From: Myxococcales bacterium
GTDB taxonomy: Bacteria > Myxococcota_A > Polyangia > Polyangiales > Polyangiaceae
Assembly: GCA_003153495.1 (NCBI GenBank)
Contig: PLYU01000259.1
Span: 481 to 49,135 of the forward strand
Length of the DNA stretch: 48,655 nt
Direction of reading: 5' to 3'
The notes under the pieces: model-generated
The model's database searches: none
What the model saw: only the letters and a program-made list of their open reading frames with translations
Told to the model about the DNA's origin: nothing
Program-made: the position numbers and the translations under genes
Shown: positions 1 through 8,127 of the stretch, in pieces
Position numbering within the stretch: the stretch's first letter is position 1
How the letters are laid out: every line of letters begins with the position of its first letter

Positions 1-2
1 CC

Positions 3-1235
3 GAGGCGCTCGACCGCGCGCTGGCGAGTCCCGGCGCGCTGTCGGCCGAGCGGTTGGCGACGGCGCGGCGAACGCGCGACGAGCAGTCGACGCGCGTGGC
101 CGAGGTCGCGGTGGCGGCGAGCGTCGAGGGCGCCACGGTCGAGGTGGACGGGGTGGAGGCTGGCAAGACACCCCTGTCGCAGCCGCTGCGCGTGACGAGT
201 GGCACCCACGTGATCGGCGCGGTCGCGCCGGGCTTCGTGCCTCAGCGCAAGGAGGTGACCATCGCGGGCGGGGAGAAGCAGGCGCTCCAGCTCGAGCTGG
301 TCGCCATGCAGGGGCGCCTCGCGCACCTCGCGGTCAGGACGCACCTGCCCGGCGCGGACGTGCTCGCCGACGATCAGCGCGTCGGCACGACGCCGCTCTC
401 CGCCTCGGTCTCGCTGGCGCCGGGGAGCCACCGCGTCGAGCTGCGCCGGCCCGGGTACGCGACGGCGCGGGCCGAGATCGTCCTCGGCGACGGGGCGACG
501 GGGGAGGTGACGCTCGAGCCGGAAGAGGACCCGGCGGCGCTGGCGACGATGGCGGGAGAGCTCAGGCTGGAGCTCCCCGAGACGCAGGCGGTCGTCACGG
601 TCGACGGGCGCGCTCGCGGCGTCTACACGCAGCCGCTGCGTCTCGCGCCGGGCCCCCACCGCCTGCTGGTCGAGCGAGGCGATTTCCAGCCGGTGGCGCG
701 CGACGTCACCGTCGAGCTGGGTCGCACGGCGACGGTCCGCGTCGACCTCGAGCCGACGTCGGACTATCGCGCGCGGTACGTGTCGCACGCGCAGACCCAG
801 CGCACCTGGGGCATCATCAGCATCGTAGGTGGCGCGGTCATCGCGGCGGGCGGAACGGGCCTCGTCCTGTACGACGCGAAGCAGCGCAGCGACGGCCGCG
901 CGACGATCACCTCGATCGACGCGCAGAGCACGGCCCACTCCAACCAGCTCTGCGATCCGGGCCAGCTGACGGCGATCCTCCAGGCGAACTGCATCGACCC
1001 GAAGAACGCCGCGCAGGCCCAGGTCGACGACGCCAACACGCGCGACTACATCGGCTGGGGCGCTGTCGCGCTCGGAGGCGCTGCGGTGGTCCTCGGCGTC
1101 ACTCTCTTCGTGACGGCCGACGACCCCCACGCGTACGACCGCGCCAGGCCCGCCGACGCCGCCTCGGTCAGAGTCGTACCGACCCTCTCGCCCGCGCGCG
1201 GCGGCGGCACCGTGGGTCTCGTCGGGACGTTCTAG
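3..1235 (+). CDS. PEGA-domain membrane protein, 5' end outside the window
   Basis: The reading frame is open to the left edge, so the N-terminus is missing; TTG at 54 is probably internal. Three consecutive PEGA-like beta units are visible (each with a V-x-V-D-G or V-L-A-D type turn, then G-x-T-P-L and a P-G-x-H motif), followed by a hydrophobic helix starting TWGIISIVGGAVIAAGG, a short loop with two cysteines (CDPGQ, NCIDP) and a second hydrophobic helix near the C-terminus (YIGWGAVALGG). PEGA domains are common in surface and envelope proteins of Myxococcota, often behind TPR segments; the visible upstream residues (EALDRALASPGALSAERLA) fit a helical repeat. Probably a periplasmic or envelope structural protein. 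A copy of a dispersed repeat begins directly at the stop codon. Confidence 0.8.
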   Translation, partial: EALDRALASPGALSAERLATARRTRDEQSTRVAEVAVAASVEGATVEVDGVEAGKTPLSQPLRVTSGTHVIGAVAPGFVPQRKEVTIAGGEKQALQLELVAMQGRLAHLAVRTHLPGADVLADDQRVGTTPLSASVSLAPGSHRVELRRPGYATARAEIVLGDGATGEVTLEPEEDPAALATMAGELRLELPETQAVVTVDGRARGVYTQPLRLAPGPHRLLVERGDFQPVARDVTVELGRTATVRVDLEPTSDYRARYVSHAQTQRTWGIISIVGGAVIAAGGTGLVLYDAKQRSDGRATITSIDAQSTAHSNQLCDPGQLTAILQANCIDPKNAAQAQVDDANTRDYIGWGAVALGGAAVVLGVTLFVTADDPHAYDRARPADAASVRVVPTLSPARGGGTVGLVGTF

Positions 1236-1373
1236 GAGCCCGGTGTCTTTCGGCCGATCCCGTCGCGCTGGCGTCGTCGGCCGCGCTCGAAATACGCTGT
1301 GTATTCCTCGCGCGGCCTCCTAGCCATCGCTCGGTCTCGGCCGAAATACACCGGTCTCCTGCGCGGGGACGTG
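1236..1373 (-). repeat. Dispersed ~135-bp repeat, copy A
   Basis: Read on the minus strand, this segment aligns over almost its full length with 1866-2000 on the plus strand. Shared blocks include CGCGCAGGAG, GAGACCGAGCGA, GGCTAGGAGG, CCGACGACGCCA and ACACCGGGCTC, with scattered substitutions between. The two copies are inverted and flank the transposase remnant. It starts at the stop codon of the upstream PEGA gene. Confidence 0.75.
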
Positions 1374-1379
1374 CCCGCG

Positions 1380-1823
1380 GGGCGCGGTGTGTGGTCTCGG
1401 GGCCCTCAGCCGGTCTGCGCGGGTCGCAGGTGCACCGCGAGCATTGCCAGGCGCGCCAGGTTGACGCAGCACCGTGTGCACGAAGGCCGGGTAGTCCAGG
1501 TCGACACCGGCCGCGTACTTCCAGCGAAGGTCGAAGGCGAAATGGTCGACCGCCTCGCGGTCGCTCCCCCCCTCGATGCGCTGCAGCACCATGACCGTGG
1601 CCACGATGCGCGGCGGCACCGAGCGGCGTCCCACGTCCTCGAACAGGTCGGCGAACGCTTCGTCGGCGAACAGCCGGTGCCCTTGCTCGGCCAGCAGCCG
1701 GTAGATCGACGTCGCGCTCAGCTTCGGCTCGCACAGCTCGCGCGTCGAGCGCTGCAGGTCGGCACTCGGAGGCGTGAGGCCCAGGCTCATGCCCCTGTGG
1801 GTGGTTTGTCCCCGCCGAGTCAT
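1380..1823 (-). pseudogene. Decayed IS5/IS1182-like transposase, N-terminal remnant
   Basis: The minus strand encodes a recognisable N-terminal transposase segment (SATSIYRLLAEQGHRLF, VGRRSVPPRIVATVMVLQRI, GSDREAVDHFAFDLRWKY, VDLDYPAFVHTVL), the region of IS1182/IS5-type transposases that precedes the DDE catalytic domain. A start at 1790 (MSLGLTPPS) is possible. After PAFVHTVL near 1470 the frame changes; the +1 frame continues with a VNLARLA-like segment expected of the family, then homology is lost. The DDE domain is absent. This is a frameshifted and truncated, non-functional remnant sitting between inverted repeat copies A and B. Confidence 0.7.
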
Positions 1824-1865
1824 TCACCTCGCGTACGCAAAACGCGTGCGAATCTCCAGTCTCCT

Positions 1866-2000
1866 CGCCGCGCAGGAGCCCCAGGTGGTTTTCGTCGAGA
1901 CCGAGCGAGGGCTAGGAGGGCGAGCGAGGGCTACTACGCGTAGCTCGAGCGAGCCCGACGACGCCATCGCGATGGGATCGGCGAAAAACACCGGGCTCGT
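1866..2000 (+). repeat. Dispersed ~135-bp repeat, copy B
   Basis: Inverted partner of 1236-1373. It carries GAGACCGAGCGAGGGCTAG, which also occurs at 48635-48655 at the right edge of the window, so this is a dispersed family and not only the termini of one insertion element. It ends 18 bases before the stop codon of the next minus-strand gene. Confidence 0.75.
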
Positions 2001-2018
2001 AGGGCGCCGTCCCGCGCC

Positions 2019-4391
2019 TCACCTCGTCGGGCCGGCGCCGCCGCCGCACTGCCCCGGCGCCCCGCCGCCTCCGCAGGTCGCCGGAGGCGTGCACGTCCCG
2101 CAGTCGAGCTGGCTGCCGCACCCGTCTCCTGCCGGTCCGCAGTCGTACCCCAGCTGCTGGCACGTCACGGGCGTGCACGTTCCCCCCGCGCCGCACTGCC
2201 CGAGCGTCCCCGCGCCGCCGCAGGTCCGGGGAAGAGGGCACGACCCGCAGTCGATCTGGTTGCCGCAGCCGTCTCCTGCCGGGCCGCAGCCGACGCCCTG
2301 CTCCGCGCAGGTCTGCGGCGTGCAGGGGGCGTTCCCTCCGCACTGGCCGAGCTCGCCGCCACCGCCGCACGTCAGCGGGGCGGGGCACGTCCCGCAGTCG
2401 ATCTGGTTGCCGCACCCGTCGCCCGCCGGCCCGCAGCCGAACAGCTGCTGCGCACACGTCTGCGGGAGGCACGACGGCGGCGGCGGCCCCGGCGGGCACG
2501 AGGCGAGGTCCCAGATCATGTACTCGAGCATCTTCTCCTGCGCGATCATGGATCCGGGGCCGCACTCCGCCGGGAACGTCACGCTCGTCGTGTTCGGCTG
2601 CAGATCGGTCACGTGGAAGTCGCTGTAGATGACGTGGCCGCACTGGTTGGGCTGGTTCCACGGCATGTCGAACGTGTAGTGAAGGAGCATCGGCGTACCG
2701 TCGAAGTCCGTGGTGTCGACCCAGTCGACCGCGCCGGGGTTGACCGCGTCGACGTCGTGCCGGGGCACGCTGATGGTCACCTCCGGCGGGCTCGTGTTCG
2801 ACAGCGCGCCGACCGCGTTCAGCCACGCGGCGAAGACGGCGCCCTTCGGGTTCGTCGACACGTTGACGCTGGCCACCTTGAAGTTCCACGCCGTATGGTT
2901 CACGTTCCACTGCGCGGTCCGGTCGAACGGGCTGGTCTGATAGAGCCACGCGTAGCTGAAGTGGGTGGCGAAGAAGTGGCCGCCTCCGTTGGCGTAGGTG
3001 ACGAGGTTCGCCTCCTCGGCGGGGGTCTTCCGGTTCGCGCTTCCGGCCGCGGTCGGGTCCACGCCCCAGCAGGGCAGGAGGATCTGGTCGTAGTCCATGA
3101 ACGAGCCTCCGCTGCCCATCAGCGCGGTCTCCTCGGGCGTGCCGGGCCCGACGTCGGCGCCGTTGCCCACGTAGACGTGGACGCGACCGCTGCCCCCGGC
3201 GGCCGTGAACTCGGTCCGGTCCACCCCCATCTTGAGCAGGACGCACTCGAGCGCGTCGACGTTGCCGGTCGAGATGGCCGTCAGCGGGATGTTGGCGCTC
3301 CCCGGGATGTCCGCGTCGATCTGGCTGCGCGGCATGTGGATGTCGCCGACCGCCGTGGTCGCGCACGCGCTGGTGACGTCGAGCAGCACGCCGCGTCGCC
3401 ACCGGCCGAGCTGGATCACGACCGGGATGCCGCGTCCCACCGGGACGTTCGCGAGGGTGAAGGCGCCGTCGAACGCCGTGGTCGTCGAGACCAGCGGCCG
3501 ACCCGAGACGCTGGCCCCGCACTGGTCGCACTGGACGCCTCGGGTGAAGCGCTGCAGCGGCGCGTTCGGGACGTAGACGACCACGTTGGGCACCGGGTCG
3601 GGGCCGCCGTACTGCGGCAGGGTCCCGGCCACCACCCGGCCCGTGATCGTCGTGGTCGTCCCGCCGTCGCACGCGACCTGTTGCGTGCAGAGGCCCGTGC
3701 ACGCCGGCCGGGTCCCGCACACTCCGGGCTGGCCGCCGCCGCACACCTCCGGCAGCGTGCACGCGCCGCACTGGAGCAGGCCGCCGCAGCCGTCGCCGGC
3801 AGGGCCGCAGTCGAAGCCGAGCGTCTGGCACGTCGCCGGGGTGCAGGCCGGCGCGCCGTCCTGGGTGACGCCGCTGTTGCCGCCGCAGATGTCGAAGCCC
3901 CCGCCGCCGCAGTACGCGGGCGCGGTGCACGCGCCGCACTGGAGGAGCCCGCCGCACCCGTCGCCAGTGAAGCCGCAGTCGTGGCCGACGTCCTTGCAGG
4001 TCCTCGGGTTGCAGAGCAGCGCGCCGTCGCGCGCGAGCAGCGCGTCGCCGCCGCACTGGCTGTAGCCTGCGCCGCCGCAGTAGGTCGGCAGCGGGCACGT
4101 CCCGCAGTCGATGAGGCCTCCGCATCCGTCCCCGTTCGGGCCGCACGTGTAGCCGAGGTCCTGGCAGGTCCTTGGAACGCAGGCGCCGTCGAGGTTTCCG
4201 TCGAGGGTGAAGGTCGGGCCGTCGTCGATGGCGGCCGGCCCTGCCTCTCCGACGGCGAGCGAGCTGTCCTGGGCCTCGGGGACCCTGGCGAACGTGCTTC
4301 CGCCGTTTCCGCCGCAAGACGCCGCTGCCGCGAGCCACGTCCCGACCAGCGCGAGCACCCCAGCGAAGCGACGGAGTCTGAATCCCTGCAT
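2019..4391 (-). CDS. Cys-rich repeat lipoprotein, paralogue 3 (790 aa)
   Basis: ATG at 4391 is chosen because it opens a lipoprotein signal (MQGFRLRRF, hydrophobic stretch, LAAAASC lipobox); a long unlikely leader would precede any earlier start. Mature protein: three ~45-residue Cys-rich repeats (pattern C-x-P-x-TC, L-G-x-x-CG, GDGCGG, CGxC, CGGGG, CGG), a CTGLC-CDGG spacer, a carboxypeptidase-regulatory-like beta module (GRVVAGT to VVIQLGRWRR), a ~250-residue alpha/beta-looking region (ALECVLLKMGVDRTEF, YDQILLPCWG, GGGHFFATHFSYAWLY, IYSDFHV, QEKMLEYMIWDLASC), then three more Cys repeats. Probably exported and disulfide-rich. AGGAG overlaps the stop codon of the upstream gene. Proteins of this type are known from Sorangium-like myxobacteria, without assigned function. 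Confidence 0.85.
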   Translation of the reverse strand: MQGFRLRRFAGVLALVGTWLAAAASCGGNGGSTFARVPEAQDSSLAVGEAGPAAIDDGPTFTLDGNLDGACVPRTCQDLGYTCGPNGDGCGGLIDCGTCPLPTYCGGAGYSQCGGDALLARDGALLCNPRTCKDVGHDCGFTGDGCGGLLQCGACTAPAYCGGGGFDICGGNSGVTQDGAPACTPATCQTLGFDCGPAGDGCGGLLQCGACTLPEVCGGGQPGVCGTRPACTGLCTQQVACDGGTTTTITGRVVAGTLPQYGGPDPVPNVVVYVPNAPLQRFTRGVQCDQCGASVSGRPLVSTTTAFDGAFTLANVPVGRGIPVVIQLGRWRRGVLLDVTSACATTAVGDIHMPRSQIDADIPGSANIPLTAISTGNVDALECVLLKMGVDRTEFTAAGGSGRVHVYVGNGADVGPGTPEETALMGSGGSFMDYDQILLPCWGVDPTAAGSANRKTPAEEANLVTYANGGGHFFATHFSYAWLYQTSPFDRTAQWNVNHTAWNFKVASVNVSTNPKGAVFAAWLNAVGALSNTSPPEVTISVPRHDVDAVNPGAVDWVDTTDFDGTPMLLHYTFDMPWNQPNQCGHVIYSDFHVTDLQPNTTSVTFPAECGPGSMIAQEKMLEYMIWDLASCPPGPPPPSCLPQTCAQQLFGCGPAGDGCGNQIDCGTCPAPLTCGGGGELGQCGGNAPCTPQTCAEQGVGCGPAGDGCGNQIDCGSCPLPRTCGGAGTLGQCGAGGTCTPVTCQQLGYDCGPAGDGCGSQLDCGTCTPPATCGGGGAPGQCGGGAGPTR

Positions 4392-4422
4392 GGCTGCGCG
4401 GCACGCCCCGCGCTCGTCTCCT

Positions 4423-7400
4423 TTACTGAGTGCCGCCGCCGCACACCCCGGGTGTGCCTCCGCCTCCGCACGATTGCGGGATGGTGCACGAGCCGCACTG
4501 GACCAATCCTCCGCAGCCGTCGCCTGCCGGCCCGCAGTTGTAGCCGAGCGCCTGGCACGTCTGCGGCGTGCAGGCGCCGTTGCCGCCGCACACCCCGGCC
4601 GTCCCTCCGCCACCGCACGTCTGGGGCGGCGTGCAGACGCCGCAGCCGCCGGCGATCAGGTTTCCGCAGCCGTCACCGGCCGGTCCGCACGTGATGCCCT
4701 GCTGGGCGCAGGTCTCCGGCACGCAGCCAGCCGTGCCTCCGCACTTGCCGGGGACGCCCCCTCCGCCGCAAGTCTGAGGCGGCGTGCACTTGCCGCAGCC
4801 GCCGGGGATGAGGTTCCCGCAGCCGTCGCCGGCGGGCCCGCAGCTGATGCTCTGCTGCGCGCACGTCTGCGGCGCGCACACCGAGCCGTCGGTGGTCCCG
4901 CAGTGGCCGGCCACGCCTCCCCCGCCGCAGGTCTGGCCTGCCGGGCACGTCCCGCACCCGTTCGGGATCTGGTTGCCGCAGCCGTCGCCGGCCGGTCCGC
5001 AGGCGATGTTCTGCTGCGCGCACGTCTGCGGCGTGCACGTCCCGCCGTCGGGTGCGCCGCAGTGACCGGGAACGCCCCCGCCGCCGCAGGTCTGCCCGGT
5101 CGGGCACGATCCGCAGCCACCGGAGATGAGGCTCCCGCAGCCGTCGCCCGCGGGGCCGCACGCGATGTTCTGCTGAGGGCACGTCCGCGGGAGGCAGCTC
5201 CCGGCGTCAATCACGCCGCACTGTCCGGGCACGCCGCCGCCCCCGCACGTCAGGGGCGCCGTGCACGTGCCGCAGTCGAGCAAGCCGCCGCAGCCGTCGC
5301 CGGCGGGCCCGCAGCCGATGTTCTGCCCGGCGCACGTCTGCTTCACGCACGCCCCCGCGTCCGGATACCCGCACTGCGACGCGACGCCGCCGCCGCCGCA
5401 CGTCTGCGGCGCGGTGCACGTCCCGCAGCCGCCCGGGATCAGGTTGCCGCACCCGTCGCCCGTCGGTCCGCAGTGCGAGCTCATCTGCTGGCACGTGCGC
5501 GGCGTGCACGTCGGCCCGCTCGGCACCACGCACGACGCGAGATCCCAGATCATGAACTCGAGGATCTTCTCCTGCGGGGTGAAGCTCTTGGTGCACTCGG
5601 CCGGGAACACCTGTCCGTTGGTGTCGGGGCCGTTCGCGATCCCGGCGACGTGGAAGTCGCTGAAGATCGCGTGCCCGCACGTCGGCGAGCCGCCCACCGG
5701 CGTGTCGAACGTGAAATGCTCGACGAGGGAGTTGTTGTGGTCAGGGTCCGTGCCGTCGATCCAGTCGATCGACCCGTTCGCGACGCCGTCCGCGTCGTGG
5801 CGCGGATTGCTGATCGAGACCTGCGGGTTGGCCGGCAACGTCGGGCCCGAGTTGGAGAGCGCCCCGATCAGGTTCAGCCAGCTGGCGAACGTCCCGGCCG
5901 TAGGGGCCGGCGGCGACGGCGGCACCGCCTTGTTGACGTCGAGCGTCCAGGACACGTTGCCGGGGTTGTTGTAGTCCGGATTCCAGCTCGCCACCGTGTC
6001 GAACTCACCGTTGCCGACGAGCCACGAGTAGCTGTAGTGCGTCGCGAAGAAGTGTCCGCCGCCGTCGGCGTACGTGATCAGGTCCGCCCGCTCGCCGGCC
6101 GTCTTCGCGGTCGGGCTGCCCCAGCACGGCAGCATGATCTGGTCGTAGTTCATGTACGTGCCGCCCGTGTCGAGCAGAGCGGCCTCCTGGCGCGTGCCCG
6201 CGCCCGCGGTCGCCCCGGGGCCGTGGCGCGACCCGCCCCCGCTCAGCGTCCCGCCGCCGTACACGTGGATGCGTCCGGTGCCGCTGTCCGGGGTGAACTC
6301 GGTCTGATCGATGCCCATCTTGAGGAGCACGCACTCGAGCGGGTCGACGTTGCCCGTCGAGATGGCCGAAAACGGGATGTTCCCTTCGCCCTGGTTGCGG
6401 GGCATGTGCAGGCTGCCGACGTCCGCCGTGGTGCATGCCGTGACGGCCGAGATGGGGAACTCGCGGCGCCACCGGCCGAGCTGGATGACCAGGGGGAAGC
6501 CGACGCCCGCCGGGACGTTCGGCAGTGTGAAGGTCCCGTCGAAGTTGGTGTGCGTCGAGACGAGCGGAGACCCGGAGACGTCCGAGCTGCACTGCCGGCA
6601 CGCGGCGCCCGTCGAGAAGCCCTGCAGGGGGGCGTTGCGGACGTAGACAAGGACGTTCGGCACCGGGTCCGGCGCCTGTGCGGGATTCAGCCAAGCCGAT
6701 ACCCCCGCGAGGATCTTCCCGGTGATCGTCGTCAAGGCCCCGCCGTCGCACGACACCTGGTTCTGGCAGAGGCCCGTGCACGGGATCGTCTGCCCGCAGA
6801 CGTTGGGTTGCCCGCCGCCGCCGCAGATGTCCCCCGACGTGGCGCACGTGCTGCCGCACTGGAGCGTTCCGCCGCAGCCGTCGCCCGCCGAGCCGCAGTT
6901 GAAGCCGAGGCTCGCGCAGGTCGCCGGAGTGCAGATGACCGCGCCGTCGGGCGCGATCCCGGTGTTCCCGCCGCATACGCTGGGGGCGCCGCCGCCGCCG
7001 CACGACTGGGGCGCCGTGCACGTCCCGCACTGGAGCGTGCCGCCGCAGCCGTCGCCCGCGGGGCCGCAGTTGAAGCCGAGCTGCGGGCAGGTCTTCGGAG
7101 TGCACGTCGAGATCGGCCCGCCGTCGGGGCCGAAACCCGAGTTGCCGCCGCACAGGTCGAAGCCGCGGCCGCCGCAGAACTGAGGCGCAACGCACGTCCC
7201 GCATTGCAGCAGGCCCCCGCAGCCGTCCGCCGCCGGCCCGCAGTTGTAGCCGAGGTTCGCGCAGGTCCTCGGCGTGCACGAGGAGACGCCGCCGTCGGCC
7301 GGCTTGTTGCCGCCGCACTTGTCGAAGCCCCCGCCGCCGCAGAACTGGGGCGCCGAGCACGTGCCGCAGTCGAGCAGCCCGCCGCAGCCGTCGCCCGCCG

Positions 7401-8127
7401 CCCCGCAGTTGTAGACGAGCGACTGGCAGGTCGCCGGGACGCACGGGGACACCGGGCCGCCGTCCGGCGCGCCGTGCCCTCCGCACAGGTTGAACCCGCC
7501 TCCGCCGCAGAACTGGGGCGCGGTGCACGTGCCGCAGTCGAGCGTCCCCCCGCAGCCGTCGCCCGCCGCTCCGCAGTTGTAGCCGAGATTCGCGCACGTC
7601 TTCGGCGTGCAGCGCGGCCCGCCGTCGGGGTTCGTCCCCCCGTCGCCGCCGCCGCACTTGTCGAAGCCGCCGCCGCCGCAGAAGTCGGGCGCCGTGCACG
7701 TGCCGCACTGCACGAGGAGGCCGCATCCGTCCGCGGAGGGACCGCAGGTGTAACCGAGGTCCGTGCAGGTCTTCGGGGTGCACGCCTGACCGCCGTCGGC
7801 ACCTTGATAGATGCTGCCGCCGCACTGGCTGTAGCCGCCGCCGCCGCAGTACTCGGGGGCCGTACACGTGCCGCAGGCGAGGGTGCCGCCGCATCCGTCC
7901 CCGTTCCCTCCGCACGTGTACCCGAGGCTCTTGCACGTCCCCGGGACGCACAGGCTGCCCGAGTCCTGGAAGAGGAGCGACCCGTCGCCGCCGCTGCCTC
8001 CGACCGAGGCGTCGTCGCCCCCGGCGACCGGGGTGCCGGCCCCCGAGCTGCCGCACGATACCGCGACCGTGCCGGTGAGGGCGATGAGCAGCGTACAGAT
8101 GAACCGTCCAAAGAAAGGTGATTTCAT
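4423..8127 (-). CDS. Cys-rich repeat lipoprotein, paralogue 2 (1234 aa)
   Basis: The ATG at 8127 starts MKSPFFGRF with a hydrophobic stretch ending TVAVSC (lipobox). It overlaps the stop of the upstream gene as TGATG, suggesting translational coupling. The layout matches its neighbours but is enlarged: seven Cys-rich repeats, CTGLC-CDGG spacer, carboxypeptidase-regulatory-like module (ITGKILAG to LVIQLGRWRR), the central region with ALLDTGGTYMNYDQIMLPCWG and GGGHFFATHYSYSWL, the conserved SDFHV and EKILEFMIWDLASC segment, then seven C-terminal repeats. C-terminal units commonly carry a GNLIPGGCG insertion that N-terminal units lack. Ligand unknown; probably extracellular or outer-membrane attached. 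Antisense reading frames across this gene are by-products of its regular codon pattern. Confidence 0.87.
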   Translation of the reverse strand: MKSPFFGRFICTLLIALTGTVAVSCGSSGAGTPVAGGDDASVGGSGGDGSLLFQDSGSLCVPGTCKSLGYTCGGNGDGCGGTLACGTCTAPEYCGGGGYSQCGGSIYQGADGGQACTPKTCTDLGYTCGPSADGCGLLVQCGTCTAPDFCGGGGFDKCGGGDGGTNPDGGPRCTPKTCANLGYNCGAAGDGCGGTLDCGTCTAPQFCGGGGFNLCGGHGAPDGGPVSPCVPATCQSLVYNCGAAGDGCGGLLDCGTCSAPQFCGGGGFDKCGGNKPADGGVSSCTPRTCANLGYNCGPAADGCGGLLQCGTCVAPQFCGGRGFDLCGGNSGFGPDGGPISTCTPKTCPQLGFNCGPAGDGCGGTLQCGTCTAPQSCGGGGAPSVCGGNTGIAPDGAVICTPATCASLGFNCGSAGDGCGGTLQCGSTCATSGDICGGGGQPNVCGQTIPCTGLCQNQVSCDGGALTTITGKILAGVSAWLNPAQAPDPVPNVLVYVRNAPLQGFSTGAACRQCSSDVSGSPLVSTHTNFDGTFTLPNVPAGVGFPLVIQLGRWRREFPISAVTACTTADVGSLHMPRNQGEGNIPFSAISTGNVDPLECVLLKMGIDQTEFTPDSGTGRIHVYGGGTLSGGGSRHGPGATAGAGTRQEAALLDTGGTYMNYDQIMLPCWGSPTAKTAGERADLITYADGGGHFFATHYSYSWLVGNGEFDTVASWNPDYNNPGNVSWTLDVNKAVPPSPPAPTAGTFASWLNLIGALSNSGPTLPANPQVSISNPRHDADGVANGSIDWIDGTDPDHNNSLVEHFTFDTPVGGSPTCGHAIFSDFHVAGIANGPDTNGQVFPAECTKSFTPQEKILEFMIWDLASCVVPSGPTCTPRTCQQMSSHCGPTGDGCGNLIPGGCGTCTAPQTCGGGGVASQCGYPDAGACVKQTCAGQNIGCGPAGDGCGGLLDCGTCTAPLTCGGGGVPGQCGVIDAGSCLPRTCPQQNIACGPAGDGCGSLISGGCGSCPTGQTCGGGGVPGHCGAPDGGTCTPQTCAQQNIACGPAGDGCGNQIPNGCGTCPAGQTCGGGGVAGHCGTTDGSVCAPQTCAQQSISCGPAGDGCGNLIPGGCGKCTPPQTCGGGGVPGKCGGTAGCVPETCAQQGITCGPAGDGCGNLIAGGCGVCTPPQTCGGGGTAGVCGGNGACTPQTCQALGYNCGPAGDGCGGLVQCGSCTIPQSCGGGGTPGVCGGGTQ